A stretch of 37,343 nt of DNA. Source: a virus. A program made the position numbers and the translations under genes. Below, piece after piece: positions 1 to 9,347 of the stretch (positions are counted from its first letter, which is position 1; each line of letters starts with the position of its first letter). The DNA lies in the IMG/VR virus record IMGVR_UViG_3300020595_000086, positions 1 through 37,343 of that record; one strand, 5' to 3'. Below the pieces are notes generated by a model. That model ran no database searches and was not told the DNA's origin. It saw only the letters and a program-made list of their open reading frames with translations.

Positions 1-640
1 TGCCTACAAAGGCATCTTCAAATCTATTATTTTTAACTACAAGTGTTACAGTTGCACCTTGTGTATCTGCTTCTAAATTACCTGTTGCGCCTCTATTAAA
101 TGCAAATGGACCATAATTACCGTCTGGAGCTGTCATATTACAACCATTATCAGCTGGTTGACCACCTGCATTACTTGTTGCTATTGATGCACTTAAACTA
201 ACACCTGGTTTGAAATATGATGCTGCTGTTGCTAAATAAAGTTGTAAACCTGTTCCGCTTCCACCTGCATATATAGGTTCATTTGGATTTTGACTACCTG
301 AGTATAATGGCTCTACTATAGCGTCAAATTTATTTCTTGAACTTGTTGGATATGATAATCCTTTAGTTTCAAATCTTTGATATGATTCTGGTCTTACTAA
401 ATATGGATCTTGAAGTACCATTACTCCAGCTGTTGTACCTGTAACTGAACCCGATACACTAGAAGTAACCCAAGTATTAATTTCATCTTGAGAAAATTTA
501 AGTACATATCTACTAACTTGAGGTGAGTCTTGTTGTATAATAGTAGTAGCTTCTAATATTTCATCTAACCCAGTATTCATACTTTGAGATAAAGTATACA
601 TTGAAGCATCTTTTGTAGGGAATATTTTTCTATTTGCCAT
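1..640 (-). CDS. Virion structural protein, C-terminal part missing
   Basis: This reading frame starts with ATG at 640 and runs off the left edge without a stop, so only the N-terminal 213 residues are visible. The protein begins MANRKIFPTKDASMYTLSQS and continues with Gly-, Ser- and Thr-rich segments, in keeping with a beta-rich virion component. The opening (TKDAS, then NTGLDEIL) recalls the start of DNRLRE-type beta domains, but this is only a resemblance by eye. It lies 12 nt downstream of the gp6-like wedge gene in the same transcription direction, so a tail, baseplate or fibre role is inferred. No enzyme motif is visible. The family is not recognised with certainty. Confidence 0.75.
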   Translation of the reverse strand, partial: MANRKIFPTKDASMYTLSQSMNTGLDEILEATTIIQQDSPQVSRYVLKFSQDEINTWVTSSVSGSVTGTTAGVMVLQDPYLVRPESYQRFETKGLSYPTSSRNKFDAIVEPLYSGSQNPNEPIYAGGSGTGLQLYLATAASYFKPGVSLSASIATSNAGGQPADNGCNMTAPDGNYGPFAFNRGATGNLEADTQGATVTLVVKNNRFEDAFVG

Positions 641-652
641 TTTTATATTTTA

Positions 653-2557
653 TTATATTACCACAACTCTACCTATTATATCTTGTCTAGGATATTTAAC
701 CTCAAAAATCATAGGATCAATTGATGGGTATATTACTTCATCATTAGTAACACCACAAGATTTACTACCACCAGCATCTGATGTTATACTATATGAAAAA
801 TTACTATATCCTTTACTTTCTCCAGTTAAATTATTTATTATTATATTTTTTACTATTTGTACCCCACTTACTTTACTTAATAGTACAAATATATCTTTAA
901 CTATTATTGGTTGGTTTATTAACCATCTATCTATATTAAAGTATTCTATAAGTGAATCTATACTAGCAGTTAGCACTTCATTATTATTAAAATTAGGATT
1001 AACAACAATTTCAAAATTGACTTGAATATTAATAATATAAGCATCTTTTATATTAATAGAATCATTAATCATTCTATATTCTGATAGATATGTTGATAGA
1101 TTTCTTTTTAATGCTATTGAAGCATTTCTTAAATTTTTATTAATATCATAAGATAAAACATATAAATCTAAAACCGATGGTAATTCACCTGATTGGTAAT
1201 CTCCTATTTTTTGAGGTTGAACATGAGCTTTAGCTATTACTCCTAAATTAGAAGGCATTGATAATGCTCTAACTAAATAATCTTGAGCTGTTACTGTTCT
1301 TAATTGATTTTGAAAATTACCTAAAGCATTTTGTCTTAATTCTTCTATACTATCTCCATCTTGTCCTCCATCAGCTGCTACTGCATTATTAGTAGCTAGA
1401 GAAGCAAAGATTTGATTAGCTAAAGTTGTTGTAACTGCTGGGGTAGTAATTATTGGTTGGTTTACAAAAGATACACTTGTATCATCTACATCAGTTAAAG
1501 TTCCTGCTTCTACATTAGCACTTACACCCCCTCCTGTTAGATATCTTACTGTTAAAGTAGTATTATAAGGAGCAATACCATAAGTATTTGTAAATACAAA
1601 ATTTGTAGGAGAAAAAGCTGTTGTTAATTTTGTTTGTTCAAATGGTAAACCTAAACCTACATTATCAGGATTAGGTATGATTTCTTCTGTAGTTGATCTA
1701 GTACTACCTGCACCAAATTGTAATTGTAATGAACCTGAATCTATAAAACGCGATGCAAATCTTCTTTGTACAGTTTTTAATTCTAATAAATAAGGAACTT
1801 CTTCATCTACAATAAAATTTGGGTCATTTGTATTTGTGTTTCTAATAGAATTAAAGACATTTTCTTGAGCTAAATTAGGTACTTCATACCATTGATTTCC
1901 ATTACTATCAAATACATCTAAAATGCCTACAATATTAGTATCATTTATATTTACACTATCAAATTTTTTAGCATTAGTAAATGTAAATTGTTTTGTTACA
2001 ATTTTTGATGAAGTGGCTTTTCTTGTCTTTTTTAATAAATAATAAGTTGGATTATTATTTGCAATTTGGTAAACTGATACCGTAGTAGGATCAAGTGAAC
2101 TTGAAGCAGAAAAATCAACTGCATCTTTAGTTAAAAATTTAATTGTACTATCATTTATACAAGTTACTTGTGTGTTTTCTGGTACTAATAAAGCATAATT
2201 ATAGTCAGGAATATAAACACTAGCACTTAATATAGCTGGGACTTGTTGATAATAATCTAATGGAACAGTTGCAACTGTTGTAACTTTAGGTACATAACCT
2301 AATGAGTAAGCTAAAGCATATAAATTTTGGTTTTGTCTTGCTTTTTGTATAAATGTTTCTTGAATTTGATTATCTAAATAAAAAGACATTACATCTCCTA
2401 CATAAGAAGCCATTTCAATAAATAACATTCCAGTAGATGTTTCTGTAAAATCATTATAAGTATCTGGGAAATATGTTTTAGAATATTGTATTAGTTGATT
2501 TCTAATAGTATTAAAATCTCTATCAGTATATCTTATATCTCTTTTTAAATTAGCCAT
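653..2557 (-). CDS. 6: Baseplate wedge protein, T4 gp6-like (baseplate J family)
   Basis: The 634-residue product is close in length to T4 gp6 (about 660). Its N-terminus (DIRYTDRDFNTIRNQLIQY, then TSTGMLFIEMASYVGDVMSFYLDNQ around residues 40-65) has the pattern typical of gp6 homologues in T4-like marine phages. The central part holds the baseplate J-type region, with QDGDSIEELRQNA near residue 400 followed by TAQDYLVRALS. gp6 dimers form the ring of baseplate wedges that joins the hub and changes shape on infection. The stop overlaps the ATG side of the gp25-like gene by 1 nt (TAATG), suggesting coupled translation. The family is known; its exact place in this particle is inferred. Confidence 0.92.
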   Translation of the reverse strand: MANLKRDIRYTDRDFNTIRNQLIQYSKTYFPDTYNDFTETSTGMLFIEMASYVGDVMSFYLDNQIQETFIQKARQNQNLYALAYSLGYVPKVTTVATVPLDYYQQVPAILSASVYIPDYNYALLVPENTQVTCINDSTIKFLTKDAVDFSASSSLDPTTVSVYQIANNNPTYYLLKKTRKATSSKIVTKQFTFTNAKKFDSVNINDTNIVGILDVFDSNGNQWYEVPNLAQENVFNSIRNTNTNDPNFIVDEEVPYLLELKTVQRRFASRFIDSGSLQLQFGAGSTRSTTEEIIPNPDNVGLGLPFEQTKLTTAFSPTNFVFTNTYGIAPYNTTLTVRYLTGGGVSANVEAGTLTDVDDTSVSFVNQPIITTPAVTTTLANQIFASLATNNAVAADGGQDGDSIEELRQNALGNFQNQLRTVTAQDYLVRALSMPSNLGVIAKAHVQPQKIGDYQSGELPSVLDLYVLSYDINKNLRNASIALKRNLSTYLSEYRMINDSINIKDAYIINIQVNFEIVVNPNFNNNEVLTASIDSLIEYFNIDRWLINQPIIVKDIFVLLSKVSGVQIVKNIIINNLTGESKGYSNFSYSITSDAGGSKSCGVTNDEVIYPSIDPMIFEVKYPRQDIIGRVVVI

Positions 2558-2964
2558 TATTGTAATTCTATATTAATCATATCTTCAATACCAAAATTTT
2601 CTATTTGATATGTAAGAATGAAATTAGTTGTATTATTATCTATCTCATTTTCAAATTTTATATCTTTAATAACAATATTAGGGAAAAATCTACCTATATT
2701 ATCTTGAATACTTAATAATAATTCATCTTGAGTAGAATCTACTATACCTTCAAATAATAATGATCTTAAATTAGCACCAAAATTAGGATTAAATACTCTT
2801 TCTGTTTTATTAGTTAATAAGTAATTAATTAAATTAGCTTTAATTTGATCTCTAGTTGTATATGTTGGAAGAAATACAGCAGGTCCATTCATAGGAAATC
2901 CATACCCAACCGCTACACTAGGGGTAAGATCTATTGGAAATTTACTCTGTATTATTTTTGCCAT
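2557..2964 (-). CDS. 25: Baseplate wedge protein, gp25-like (GPW/gp25 family)
   Basis: The 135-aa length fits gp25 (about 130 aa). The family core is visible: TRDQIKANLINYLLTNKTERVFNP, then FGANLRSLLFEG and a C-terminal half with IQDNIGRFFPNIVIKDIKF. gp25 is the wedge component that contacts the sheath and starts sheath polymerisation, and it is conserved in phage tails and type VI secretion (TssE). It is translated just ahead of gp6 (the 1-nt overlap at 2557), which is the usual pairing. Despite the old lysozyme label of this family, no catalytic function is inferred here. Confidence 0.92.
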   Translation of the reverse strand: MAKIIQSKFPIDLTPSVAVGYGFPMNGPAVFLPTYTTRDQIKANLINYLLTNKTERVFNPNFGANLRSLLFEGIVDSTQDELLLSIQDNIGRFFPNIVIKDIKFENEIDNNTTNFILTYQIENFGIEDMINIELQ

Positions 2965-2970
2965 TATTTA

Positions 2971-3321
2971 TTATTTACCCATTAATCCTGCTATTTGACT
3001 CATATCAACTTCACCTGGAGGTAAAGTACCATTTGCCACATCCATATTAGTTTGTGGTTGAAAGGTTTGAGCATTATTACTTGTAAAAGTTGAAGCTGTA
3101 TCACCTAATATGTTTTTATATGCTTCTCTTTTAGCTTCTGCAGTCATTGTTGGAGTTTGAGGCATTATTGGTGCTTTATTTTCCATTACAGGAGCTGTAT
3201 ATGTTGGTTGTGTTATAACTTTTGGAGTTTTAACAGCTTCTAATAAAATTTCTTTTAATTCTTCTTGAATTGCCTCTCTAACGGCTTCTTTTATTATTGT
3301 TTTTAGTGCTGATGTCTTCAT
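2971..3321 (-). CDS. Small phage protein in the baseplate block, function unknown
   Basis: This 116-aa product is not a recognised family. Residues 1-32 form a charged amphipathic helix (TIIKEAVREAIQEELKEILL). A Pro/Thr/Gln-rich stretch follows (about 33-62), then a helix (AEAKREAYKNILGDTAS), and a tail ending SQIAGLMGK. This helix-linker-helix layout suits a small virion linker, chaperone or scaffold. It sits 6 nt upstream of the gp25-like gene and 18 nt downstream of the 843-aa structural gene, so a tail or baseplate role is inferred from position only. An AT-rich element (TTATAAATAT on the plus strand) lies just upstream of its ATG. Confidence 0.7.
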   Translation of the reverse strand: MKTSALKTIIKEAVREAIQEELKEILLEAVKTPKVITQPTYTAPVMENKAPIMPQTPTMTAEAKREAYKNILGDTASTFTSNNAQTFQPQTNMDVANGTLPPGEVDMSQIAGLMGK

Positions 3322-3326
3322 TTTAT

Positions 3327-3336
3327 TTATAAATAT
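3327..3336 (-). promoter_or_regulatory. AT-rich start-site element, possible late promoter box
   Basis: The minus strand reads ATATTTATAA 5 nt upstream of the ATG at 3321. The same ten bases recur upstream of the starts at 7435 and 14293, where the match extends to 12 bases (TATATTTATAAC). A T4-like late sigma recognises TATAAATA, and this sequence contains a related box read in either direction. The distance to the ATG is very short for a promoter, so a translation-start context is an equally good reading. Confidence 0.25.
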
Positions 3337-3339
3337 TAA

Positions 3340-5871
3340 TTAATTATACTTTTGTATATTTTCTACGTTACTTTGTTCTAATGGAGTTGTATTTGATAAT
3401 ATAGTTTTATCTTCTATTGTAAACTGTGTGAAATTTGTTGGATAGAAAAATGCTTCACCCCCTGCTATAGGATTACTATTAATTATTTCTAAATCATATG
3501 AATAAGTTCCTATTAATTCTAAACCACCTATTATTTCATCTATAGTTTCATTAACAGCTGCTAATTGTGTTACTTGAATTGGTATAGTAATATCAGTATT
3601 TTCATTTCCTACTTGTGTTGGTATAATTGGAAAATTACTTGCTCCACCTACCCAAGCTCCATTATTGTAATCTGTTCTATCTCCATATATTTGATTATAT
3701 TGATTTATCCATTGATTTGAAGCAGCCCATAACATAGAAAGAATTAATGTCTTTTGTGCTATTGAAACATCTATACCTTCATAATCATAATATCTAGCAG
3801 TTCCCCACCAGTTTATATTTGTAACTTTTTCTATACCTTCATAATCAATAGATTTACTTGTTGAACTCATTCCAAATAATTTTTCTGATAGTTTTAAAGT
3901 TGGTGGGTTTGATAAAAGGTATCTAAACTTAGTATATACTGTTTCTATAATATCTTTTATATCGTTAGGGCCATAATTTGGATCTTCAGTTGCTACTTTA
4001 TAAATAAATAATAGTTGTTGTCTATATGAAAAATTAGAAATTGATGACATAGTAACAGGTAAACCATCTTCTAATCTTTTTATAGCTCCTTGAATAATAA
4101 CATCATTATCATCTGTTGTAGCATCATTAAAAGTTTCATAAACAGTATTTAAAATATCTATAGTTTTTACTCCATCTGTATATTCGCCATATTGGGAATT
4201 AAATTCTTGAATATTAGTTTCTGTTGATTCTGCACCAACTATCTTACCTGTAAAAGGATTAATATCATCTTGTATACTAAATGATCGTTTAATTGTTAAT
4301 AAAGCTTCTGTAAATCTTGGAGCACCATTAAGTGGGTTACCTGTTCCTCCAAAAGTTTTCATTCTTATATTAATTGGAGCATTTACTTGAATGGTTCCTG
4401 ATGTTATGTAAGAAGAAACATCAATAGTACCTCCTTGATTAAAATCTCTTTCATACCATTCTAAGTTATCATCAGGACGACCTAAAGCAATAAGTCTATT
4501 AGCACCAAAAGCTACATCTGTAGCGGAATTATTTATATTAACTAAATTTGCTCCATATAATATATAATTTGGTAAATTTTGAGTTTCAAAAAAATCACTT
4601 GCTATTAACTCTGCTGTAGTATTAAAACCTAATTGTATAGCATACTTTAATAATTCATCTTCATCAGTAATAGCAGCAATGTTAATATTTGAATCCGATA
4701 TTTTTACTATCTTTTTTACTTGTGGAGCTTCCCAAAGTGTTATTCCTTCTGTATAAACATCAACTGCAAATCTTCCTTCATTAACTAATACTTGTAAATC
4801 TGAAGCATATGAATATGCTCCTTCTTCTAAATAAGGATTAGTTACTTTAGAAATATTATATAATTCTATAGATCCTCCTCCACCTATACCATCATTAAAT
4901 CCTGTAGAGTTTCTTCTAAAACACCTAATTCTTCTTGATGGTAAAATAAAAGGATTTGGAATTTCTTCACCAGTTTTTGGATCTAAAAATTGTTCATTTT
5001 CTAAAGTAAACCTAAAATTTTTATAAAAATAACCAGGGTCAGCATTAGGTTGTAATAATTCTTCTAAATTATTACCTTCAATATTTATAGATTGAGAACC
5101 TGTTAGACTACCAGATATATTTCCCAATAAATCATTTTTAACATCATCTAAAGATGCTTGTGTTATATTTGGACAATTATCTTGCAATTCAACAATAGAT
5201 TTAGTTAATTGTAAAAATGTTAAAAGAGGAGGTAAAACTAAGGCTAATTCATTAACTTTTTCTATAGTAGTATTAAGGGTTTTAGCCATAATAGATATAG
5301 CTTTAGGGATTGTTTTCAAATTAGATTTAGCTACTGCTAGTAATTTATCCATACTATCTAGGGTTGCTGAATATATAGTTAAAATATTAGCAGGTATTCC
5401 AACTCCAGCAACTGCTACAGGAAAAGGAAGTGCTTTAATAGTTGTTATTATTCCTGAAATAGTATTTACTGTTGTTGTAACACCACCAATTGAACTGTTT
5501 AAAGTATTTACGGGTTTTTGAAGTTCTATTAATTGATCTTTTATAGCATTAGTAGTAATATATATATCTTCTACATCTGTAGATATAATATTTATTAATC
5601 TTAAAGATGATTCTCTTTTTTGTACTGATATTAATGGTTGTTGACAAATTATATCTGAGTTAATTAAAGAATTAGGATCTATAGTACTTTTTCCTCTTAA
5701 CATTTTAGGTATATTAACTGGGATAGTAGTTGGGTCTATACCTGTTTCTTCTAATAATTCTAATCCTCTATCTAATACTTTTGATTTTAATTTATCTACA
5801 GTTTTATCTAGTCTACCTGAATTTTTGGCAACAGATGTTATCTGTCTTGTGATTACTGAATCTAAACCCAT
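3340..5871 (-). CDS. Large structural protein, probably baseplate or tail
   Basis: The 843-aa product is encoded between gp25-like and gp5-like genes. Residues 1-60 look helical (RLDKTVDKLKSKVLDRGLEL). Residues about 95-215 contain long heptad-like and hydrophobic stretches (INTISGIITTIKALPFPVAVAGVGIPANI is one region, not a clear membrane anchor). The remainder is beta-rich with many aromatic and Asn residues. It overlaps the upstream gp5-like gene at 5871 by 1 nt (TAATG). I do not recognise a named family. Large proteins in this position are baseplate components in other myoviruses, so that role is inferred; a tape-measure role is less likely because the helical content is limited to the N-terminal quarter. 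Confidence 0.75.
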   Translation of the reverse strand: MGLDSVITRQITSVAKNSGRLDKTVDKLKSKVLDRGLELLEETGIDPTTIPVNIPKMLRGKSTIDPNSLINSDIICQQPLISVQKRESSLRLINIISTDVEDIYITTNAIKDQLIELQKPVNTLNSSIGGVTTTVNTISGIITTIKALPFPVAVAGVGIPANILTIYSATLDSMDKLLAVAKSNLKTIPKAISIMAKTLNTTIEKVNELALVLPPLLTFLQLTKSIVELQDNCPNITQASLDDVKNDLLGNISGSLTGSQSINIEGNNLEELLQPNADPGYFYKNFRFTLENEQFLDPKTGEEIPNPFILPSRRIRCFRRNSTGFNDGIGGGGSIELYNISKVTNPYLEEGAYSYASDLQVLVNEGRFAVDVYTEGITLWEAPQVKKIVKISDSNINIAAITDEDELLKYAIQLGFNTTAELIASDFFETQNLPNYILYGANLVNINNSATDVAFGANRLIALGRPDDNLEWYERDFNQGGTIDVSSYITSGTIQVNAPINIRMKTFGGTGNPLNGAPRFTEALLTIKRSFSIQDDINPFTGKIVGAESTETNIQEFNSQYGEYTDGVKTIDILNTVYETFNDATTDDNDVIIQGAIKRLEDGLPVTMSSISNFSYRQQLLFIYKVATEDPNYGPNDIKDIIETVYTKFRYLLSNPPTLKLSEKLFGMSSTSKSIDYEGIEKVTNINWWGTARYYDYEGIDVSIAQKTLILSMLWAASNQWINQYNQIYGDRTDYNNGAWVGGASNFPIIPTQVGNENTDITIPIQVTQLAAVNETIDEIIGGLELIGTYSYDLEIINSNPIAGGEAFFYPTNFTQFTIEDKTILSNTTPLEQSNVENIQKYN

Positions 5872-7097
5872 TATTTACTAGTTGTTATTGTTGATTTATA
5901 ATTTTTAATATTACTTAACATATTTGATGCTGCAGTTGCTACTTTTACAGCTTCAGGAGCAATATTCAATAAAGGTGGAGATACTAATCCTGGTCCTCCT
6001 ATTGGTGATTGTAAAGCTTTAGATAAAGAAGATAAATTTCTACATAATGTTTCAAAATCACTTAAAAATTTATTACCTAATATAATAGGTTCAGTAGCAT
6101 TTTTATCACCTAAAGCTATTTTATTAGATTTCATTGTAACTGAAGGTGAATCAATGTTAACATTATTTATAGAATTTAAATTAATCGAATTATTTGAACT
6201 TAATAATATTGAATCTGATTTTGAGTTTAATAATAATCTACCGGAATTTAAAATAATTTGTTCTCCATCATATTCATTAGTTGATATAGGTGGAGAATAA
6301 TAAGATAAATAATTTGAAGATGCTACATTTATTGGTATTAATTGAGTTGATGTTAAATAAATACTAGAAGCATCAGTATTAATATCTTCTACTTGTGGTA
6401 CCCATGTAGGTGTATCTTCTTCATGTTGTCCATTTTTTAATATCATTATGGGATCACCATCTGCTCCACTATTAGACCAAGGATTTGGTATTATACTTCC
6501 AGATACAGTAGAACCAAATCTAAAAGATTGACCCCATCTACCTTCATATATTATATCTCCTTCATAAGGTTGTAAATTTCTTGTATCTATTTTTTCATTA
6601 AATGTATTTCCTAAATCAATTTCTGTTCCCCCATCAGTAACTCTTCTTGTAGTACCCCCTTCTATTTGTTGATAATCCCCAACTTGATTAATATTACCAT
6701 TAATAGGATCTGGAATAGCATTATGGTGAACACTATTCCATATATTAACTGGTTGGAAATAATAATAACTAACACTATTTACATTAGATTGTACATTATT
6801 ACTAGGTAAAGACATTATATAAACTATCTCATTTTCTAAAGGGATATTAGACATATTAGGAAATAAAGGAAGTGCAAAACTATCTGATGTAAAATCAGGA
6901 TTTGGATTTGGATTATTTAATAATGTAAAAAATATTCCCCCTATAGATTGATATTCCCCAAAGATTTTAAATGCTGTTGGTTGGGTTTTACCTTCAAGCA
7001 TAGCATAAATAACTCTTGCTGCAAATACTCCAGCCTTACTACTTTTAATAGAAGAATTAGGAGATAGTGAAGATAAAAAGTCATTAACTTTAGGCAT
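5871..7097 (-). CDS. 5: Baseplate hub/spike protein, gp5-like without lysozyme domain
   Basis: The 408-aa protein starts MPKVNDFLSSLSPNSSIK. Residues about 25-120 read like the OB-fold region of gp5/VgrG hubs (VFAARVIYAMLEG, then FALPLFPNMSNIPLENEIVYIM). The C-terminal part (about 285-345) has short repeating beta units (RLLLNSKSDSILLSS, SINLNSINNVNIDSPSVTM) like the intertwined beta-helix of the gp5 spike. The lysozyme domain of T4 gp5, normally between the two, has no visible counterpart, as in many marine T4-like phages. The gene overlaps both neighbours by 1 nt. The hub assignment comes from domain order plus context. Confidence 0.75.
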   Translation of the reverse strand: MPKVNDFLSSLSPNSSIKSSKAGVFAARVIYAMLEGKTQPTAFKIFGEYQSIGGIFFTLLNNPNPNPDFTSDSFALPLFPNMSNIPLENEIVYIMSLPSNNVQSNVNSVSYYYFQPVNIWNSVHHNAIPDPINGNINQVGDYQQIEGGTTRRVTDGGTEIDLGNTFNEKIDTRNLQPYEGDIIYEGRWGQSFRFGSTVSGSIIPNPWSNSGADGDPIMILKNGQHEEDTPTWVPQVEDINTDASSIYLTSTQLIPINVASSNYLSYYSPPISTNEYDGEQIILNSGRLLLNSKSDSILLSSNNSINLNSINNVNIDSPSVTMKSNKIALGDKNATEPIILGNKFLSDFETLCRNLSSLSKALQSPIGGPGLVSPPLLNIAPEAVKVATAASNMLSNIKNYKSTITTSK

Positions 7098-7435
7098 TAT
7101 TTTTTATTAATTTGTAATTTTTCCATCTCTATTAATAATGCTTCTTTTTCATCATCTGTTATTCCTATTCCTCCATCTTCACTAGAATTATTAACTACTC
7201 TTTGGATAATAGTAGCCATTTTAATTAAAGCATCATCATTTTTTACACCAATTTCCATATATTCTTTAATTAATGGTACTATAAGAGTAGCATCCCCAAT
7301 TTCTTGGATTAGTGGTTTTAATTCTGATATTAAAGCTGTTACTTGTTCTGATTTTTTCTTTTGGTTATTATATATTTCTTCTAAAATATCCGAGAATTTT
7401 TTATCCCCAAAAATAACTGAATCTAATTGGCTCAT
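7097..7435 (-). CDS. Small helical phage protein, function unknown
   Basis: This 112-aa protein (MSQLDSVIFGDKKFSDILEE) is predicted by eye to be almost wholly helical. It has heptad-like Leu/Ile spacing (KSEQVTALISELKPLIQEIGDATLIVPLIKEYMEIG) and an acidic, Gly-containing segment before a final helix. No catalytic motif is seen. It is the first gene of the baseplate block in transcription order and overlaps the gp5-like gene by 1 nt. A tail-assembly chaperone or virion accessory is a reasonable guess from position only. Confidence 0.7.
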   Translation of the reverse strand: MSQLDSVIFGDKKFSDILEEIYNNQKKKSEQVTALISELKPLIQEIGDATLIVPLIKEYMEIGVKNDDALIKMATIIQRVVNNSSEDGGIGITDDEKEALLIEMEKLQINKK

Positions 7436-7442
7436 AATTTTG

Positions 7443-7454
7443 GTTATAAATATA
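7443..7454 (-). promoter_or_regulatory. AT-rich start-site element, possible late promoter box
   Basis: The minus strand reads TATATTTATAAC here, 7 nt upstream of the ATG at 7435 that opens the baseplate block. The identical 12-mer occurs at 14305-14316 and a 10-base version at 3327-3336. It stands between the sigma-factor gene and the structural genes, a sensible place for a late promoter, but the leader would be almost absent. Confidence 0.3.
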
Positions 7455-7460
7455 AGAAAA

Positions 7461-8279
7461 TTAAACCTTTGAGGTAGGATAATAACCTTGTTCTAAATAA
7501 AATAAATATTTTTTCTTAAAAATACCATATAAAACATTTGCTATTTTAGTAATCTTTGGAGTTTTTACATCAATCATTTCTCTAATGTAAATATAAAGGG
7601 CTTTTTTATTAAATACATCTATTGCATCTCTTTTTCTAAATAATTCAAGTATAGCATCTGCTATTTTAGCATCATTTCCTTTTGGAAAAATTTTATATAT
7701 TCTATCTGTACAATCTTTTACATATATATCTATAAAAAATGAAAGTTTATCTTCATATTTATATCCTTGATTAGATAATTCATCACCTTCAAAAGCACCT
7801 TCAGTAACTTTATCTAAATTATCTTCCATTTTTTGTGAAGACATAAATCCGGGTTCAGAAAAATCTAAATTAGAATAATTAGCTAAATCTGTTATTTGTA
7901 TATTTTTAATTTTATTCCCATAATTTTTAGTATTATATACTATTAACCATCTTTTAACTATAGTACCAAAATATGAATATGCTTTAGCTCCATTTGCAGG
8001 ATTAAATAAATGGATTTTTGATAATAAGAATGTTATTAATTCATGTTGTAAATGTTCTAAATTTTCAACTTCAGTATAATAAAACTTAAAAGTATGGATT
8101 ATATTTTGTGTAAGTTTAAAAAAAGGATAATGAATATGGTCTTGATATATATCACTTCTTTCATCAGCATCTTTAATAGGATCTAAACTATTATATTTAA
8201 CTATATTTGCTTCTGTTTCTTTGGAAAAATATACTCGTCCTTTTCTTTCTCTTTTATTCTTCTCAATTATATGATCCAT
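7461..8279 (-). CDS. 55: Late-transcription sigma factor, T4 gp55-like
   Basis: The 272-aa protein resembles the gp55-type sigma factors of T4-like phages. It has HIHYPFFKLTQNIIHTFKFYYTE near residues 48-70, followed by the region-2-like stretch LQHELITFLLSKIHLFNP, AYSYFGTIVKRWLIVYN and a Lys-rich linker. Such factors bind host core RNA polymerase and redirect it to short late promoters, usually together with a sliding clamp. Here it is longer than T4 gp55 (185 aa), with an extra C-terminal helical part. It lies immediately upstream of the baseplate genes. The assignment uses remembered family patterns and no alignment was run. Confidence 0.72.
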   Translation of the reverse strand: MDHIIEKNKRERKGRVYFSKETEANIVKYNSLDPIKDADERSDIYQDHIHYPFFKLTQNIIHTFKFYYTEVENLEHLQHELITFLLSKIHLFNPANGAKAYSYFGTIVKRWLIVYNTKNYGNKIKNIQITDLANYSNLDFSEPGFMSSQKMEDNLDKVTEGAFEGDELSNQGYKYEDKLSFFIDIYVKDCTDRIYKIFPKGNDAKIADAILELFRKRDAIDVFNKKALYIYIREMIDVKTPKITKIANVLYGIFKKKYLFYLEQGYYPTSKV

Positions 8280-8285
8280 TTATTC

Positions 8286-8561
8286 TTAGATTTTTTTAAT
8301 GTTAAAATCATTAAGAATTTTTTGTATTTGTTTAATTGTTTTAAAGAAGTGTCCTACTTCATCATCACCTTCAAATGATCCCTTAATGTCTATTTTTTTT
8401 ATTTTTTCATCCGAAACCTCGATTACTCTAGATATATTATCTAAATATTTAAGATATCCTAATAAAATATCTTCTTGTTTTTCATTTTTACGTAATAGAT
8501 TAATAGTCGTGAAAACAAATACCACGACTATTATTGATAGTATCACTATTGTTGTTATCAT
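8286..8561 (-). CDS. Small single-pass membrane protein
   Basis: The 91-aa product has one strong N-terminal membrane helix (about residues 2-22, ITTIVILSIIVVVFVFTTI). It is followed by a charged cytoplasmic tail with helices around KIKKIDIKG and FKTIKQIQKILNDF. No signal-peptidase site is obvious, so it is likely anchored in the inner membrane. It overlaps the HD-hydrolase gene by 4 nt and ends 6 nt before the sigma gene's ATG. Function is unknown. A plus-strand frame over the same DNA is a shadow. Confidence 0.7.
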   Translation of the reverse strand: MITTIVILSIIVVVFVFTTINLLRKNEKQEDILLGYLKYLDNISRVIEVSDEKIKKIDIKGSFEGDDEVGHFFKTIKQIQKILNDFNIKKI

Positions 8562-9331
8562 AATTTATCAAATATATTTTTAAGTCCCTCACTTTTAATA
8601 GTTCCCAAAGCTTTATTTTTTATAGGTGACTTTTTATTGGTATTTAATGTATAATTATTTTTTGGCTTATCCACTTCATTCTTAAATTTAGGTAACCATT
8701 CTATTTCGAATTCAATTCTAGCCGCCATCATATCTGCCTGATGTAATATAAAGGGTAATGAAGTTCTTGGTTTTTGCTCTGGCATCCATCCTTTTAAGTA
8801 TTTATCATTTGCTGAGTCATATAACCCATCGTGTGTTTGAATAGCTACCATTTCATTGAATGTATATTTAATATCATTATCTTGGAGTAAAAATAAACCT
8901 CTATCAGGTACTGCTGAAAATGCTAATTTTTTATTAAACATATAATCTTCACCTAATTTATCTTTTCTCCATTTATCTGTTTGTGGGATATATGATTCAT
9001 GATCTTCATCACCCATTTTTCCTAAATCATGATTAATAGCTGAAAATACTAATTCTTCAATAGTAAAAGTACTAATATCTGCACCTTCATCTTTCCATAA
9101 ATTATATTGTTTAAGAGCACATCTAACTACTCTATTAACATGATCTACATACCCTCCTGGGAAAGCATTATGATATTCTTTTTTATGAGCTGCTGGCATT
9201 AATATTAAACGTTCTTGGAATTTAGTATAAAATGCTAATAATTGTGTTTGTCTATCACCCTTAATATATTTTATTATATTAGAATGGAATTCTTCCCAAT
9301 TAGATTGTATTTGTTCTGCTGATAGTTTCAT
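8558..9331 (-). CDS. HD-domain phosphohydrolase
   Basis: The 257-aa protein carries an HD metal-binding pattern: His64 in GGYVDHVNRV, His101-Asp102 in SAINHDLGKMGDEDHESY, then a conserved QTHDGLY and a late Asp in LHQADMMA. This spacing matches HD hydrolases that act on nucleotides or nucleotide second messengers, and similar genes are common in T4-like marine phages. The substrate cannot be read from sequence; nucleotide salvage or degradation of a host alarmone or cyclic nucleotide are both possible. The start context AAAAATAAAAGTTATG recurs before several genes of this window. Confidence 0.85.
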   Translation of the reverse strand: MKLSAEQIQSNWEEFHSNIIKYIKGDRQTQLLAFYTKFQERLILMPAAHKKEYHNAFPGGYVDHVNRVVRCALKQYNLWKDEGADISTFTIEELVFSAINHDLGKMGDEDHESYIPQTDKWRKDKLGEDYMFNKKLAFSAVPDRGLFLLQDNDIKYTFNEMVAIQTHDGLYDSANDKYLKGWMPEQKPRTSLPFILHQADMMAARIEFEIEWLPKFKNEVDKPKNNYTLNTNKKSPIKNKALGTIKSEGLKNIFDKL

Positions 9332-9347
9332 AACTTTTATTTTTAGT

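Noticed and set aside
8299-8583. 94-codon plus-strand reading frame
   Set aside because: It is antisense to the small membrane-protein gene and the end of the HD-hydrolase gene; the minus-strand frames are coupled and make sense as proteins.
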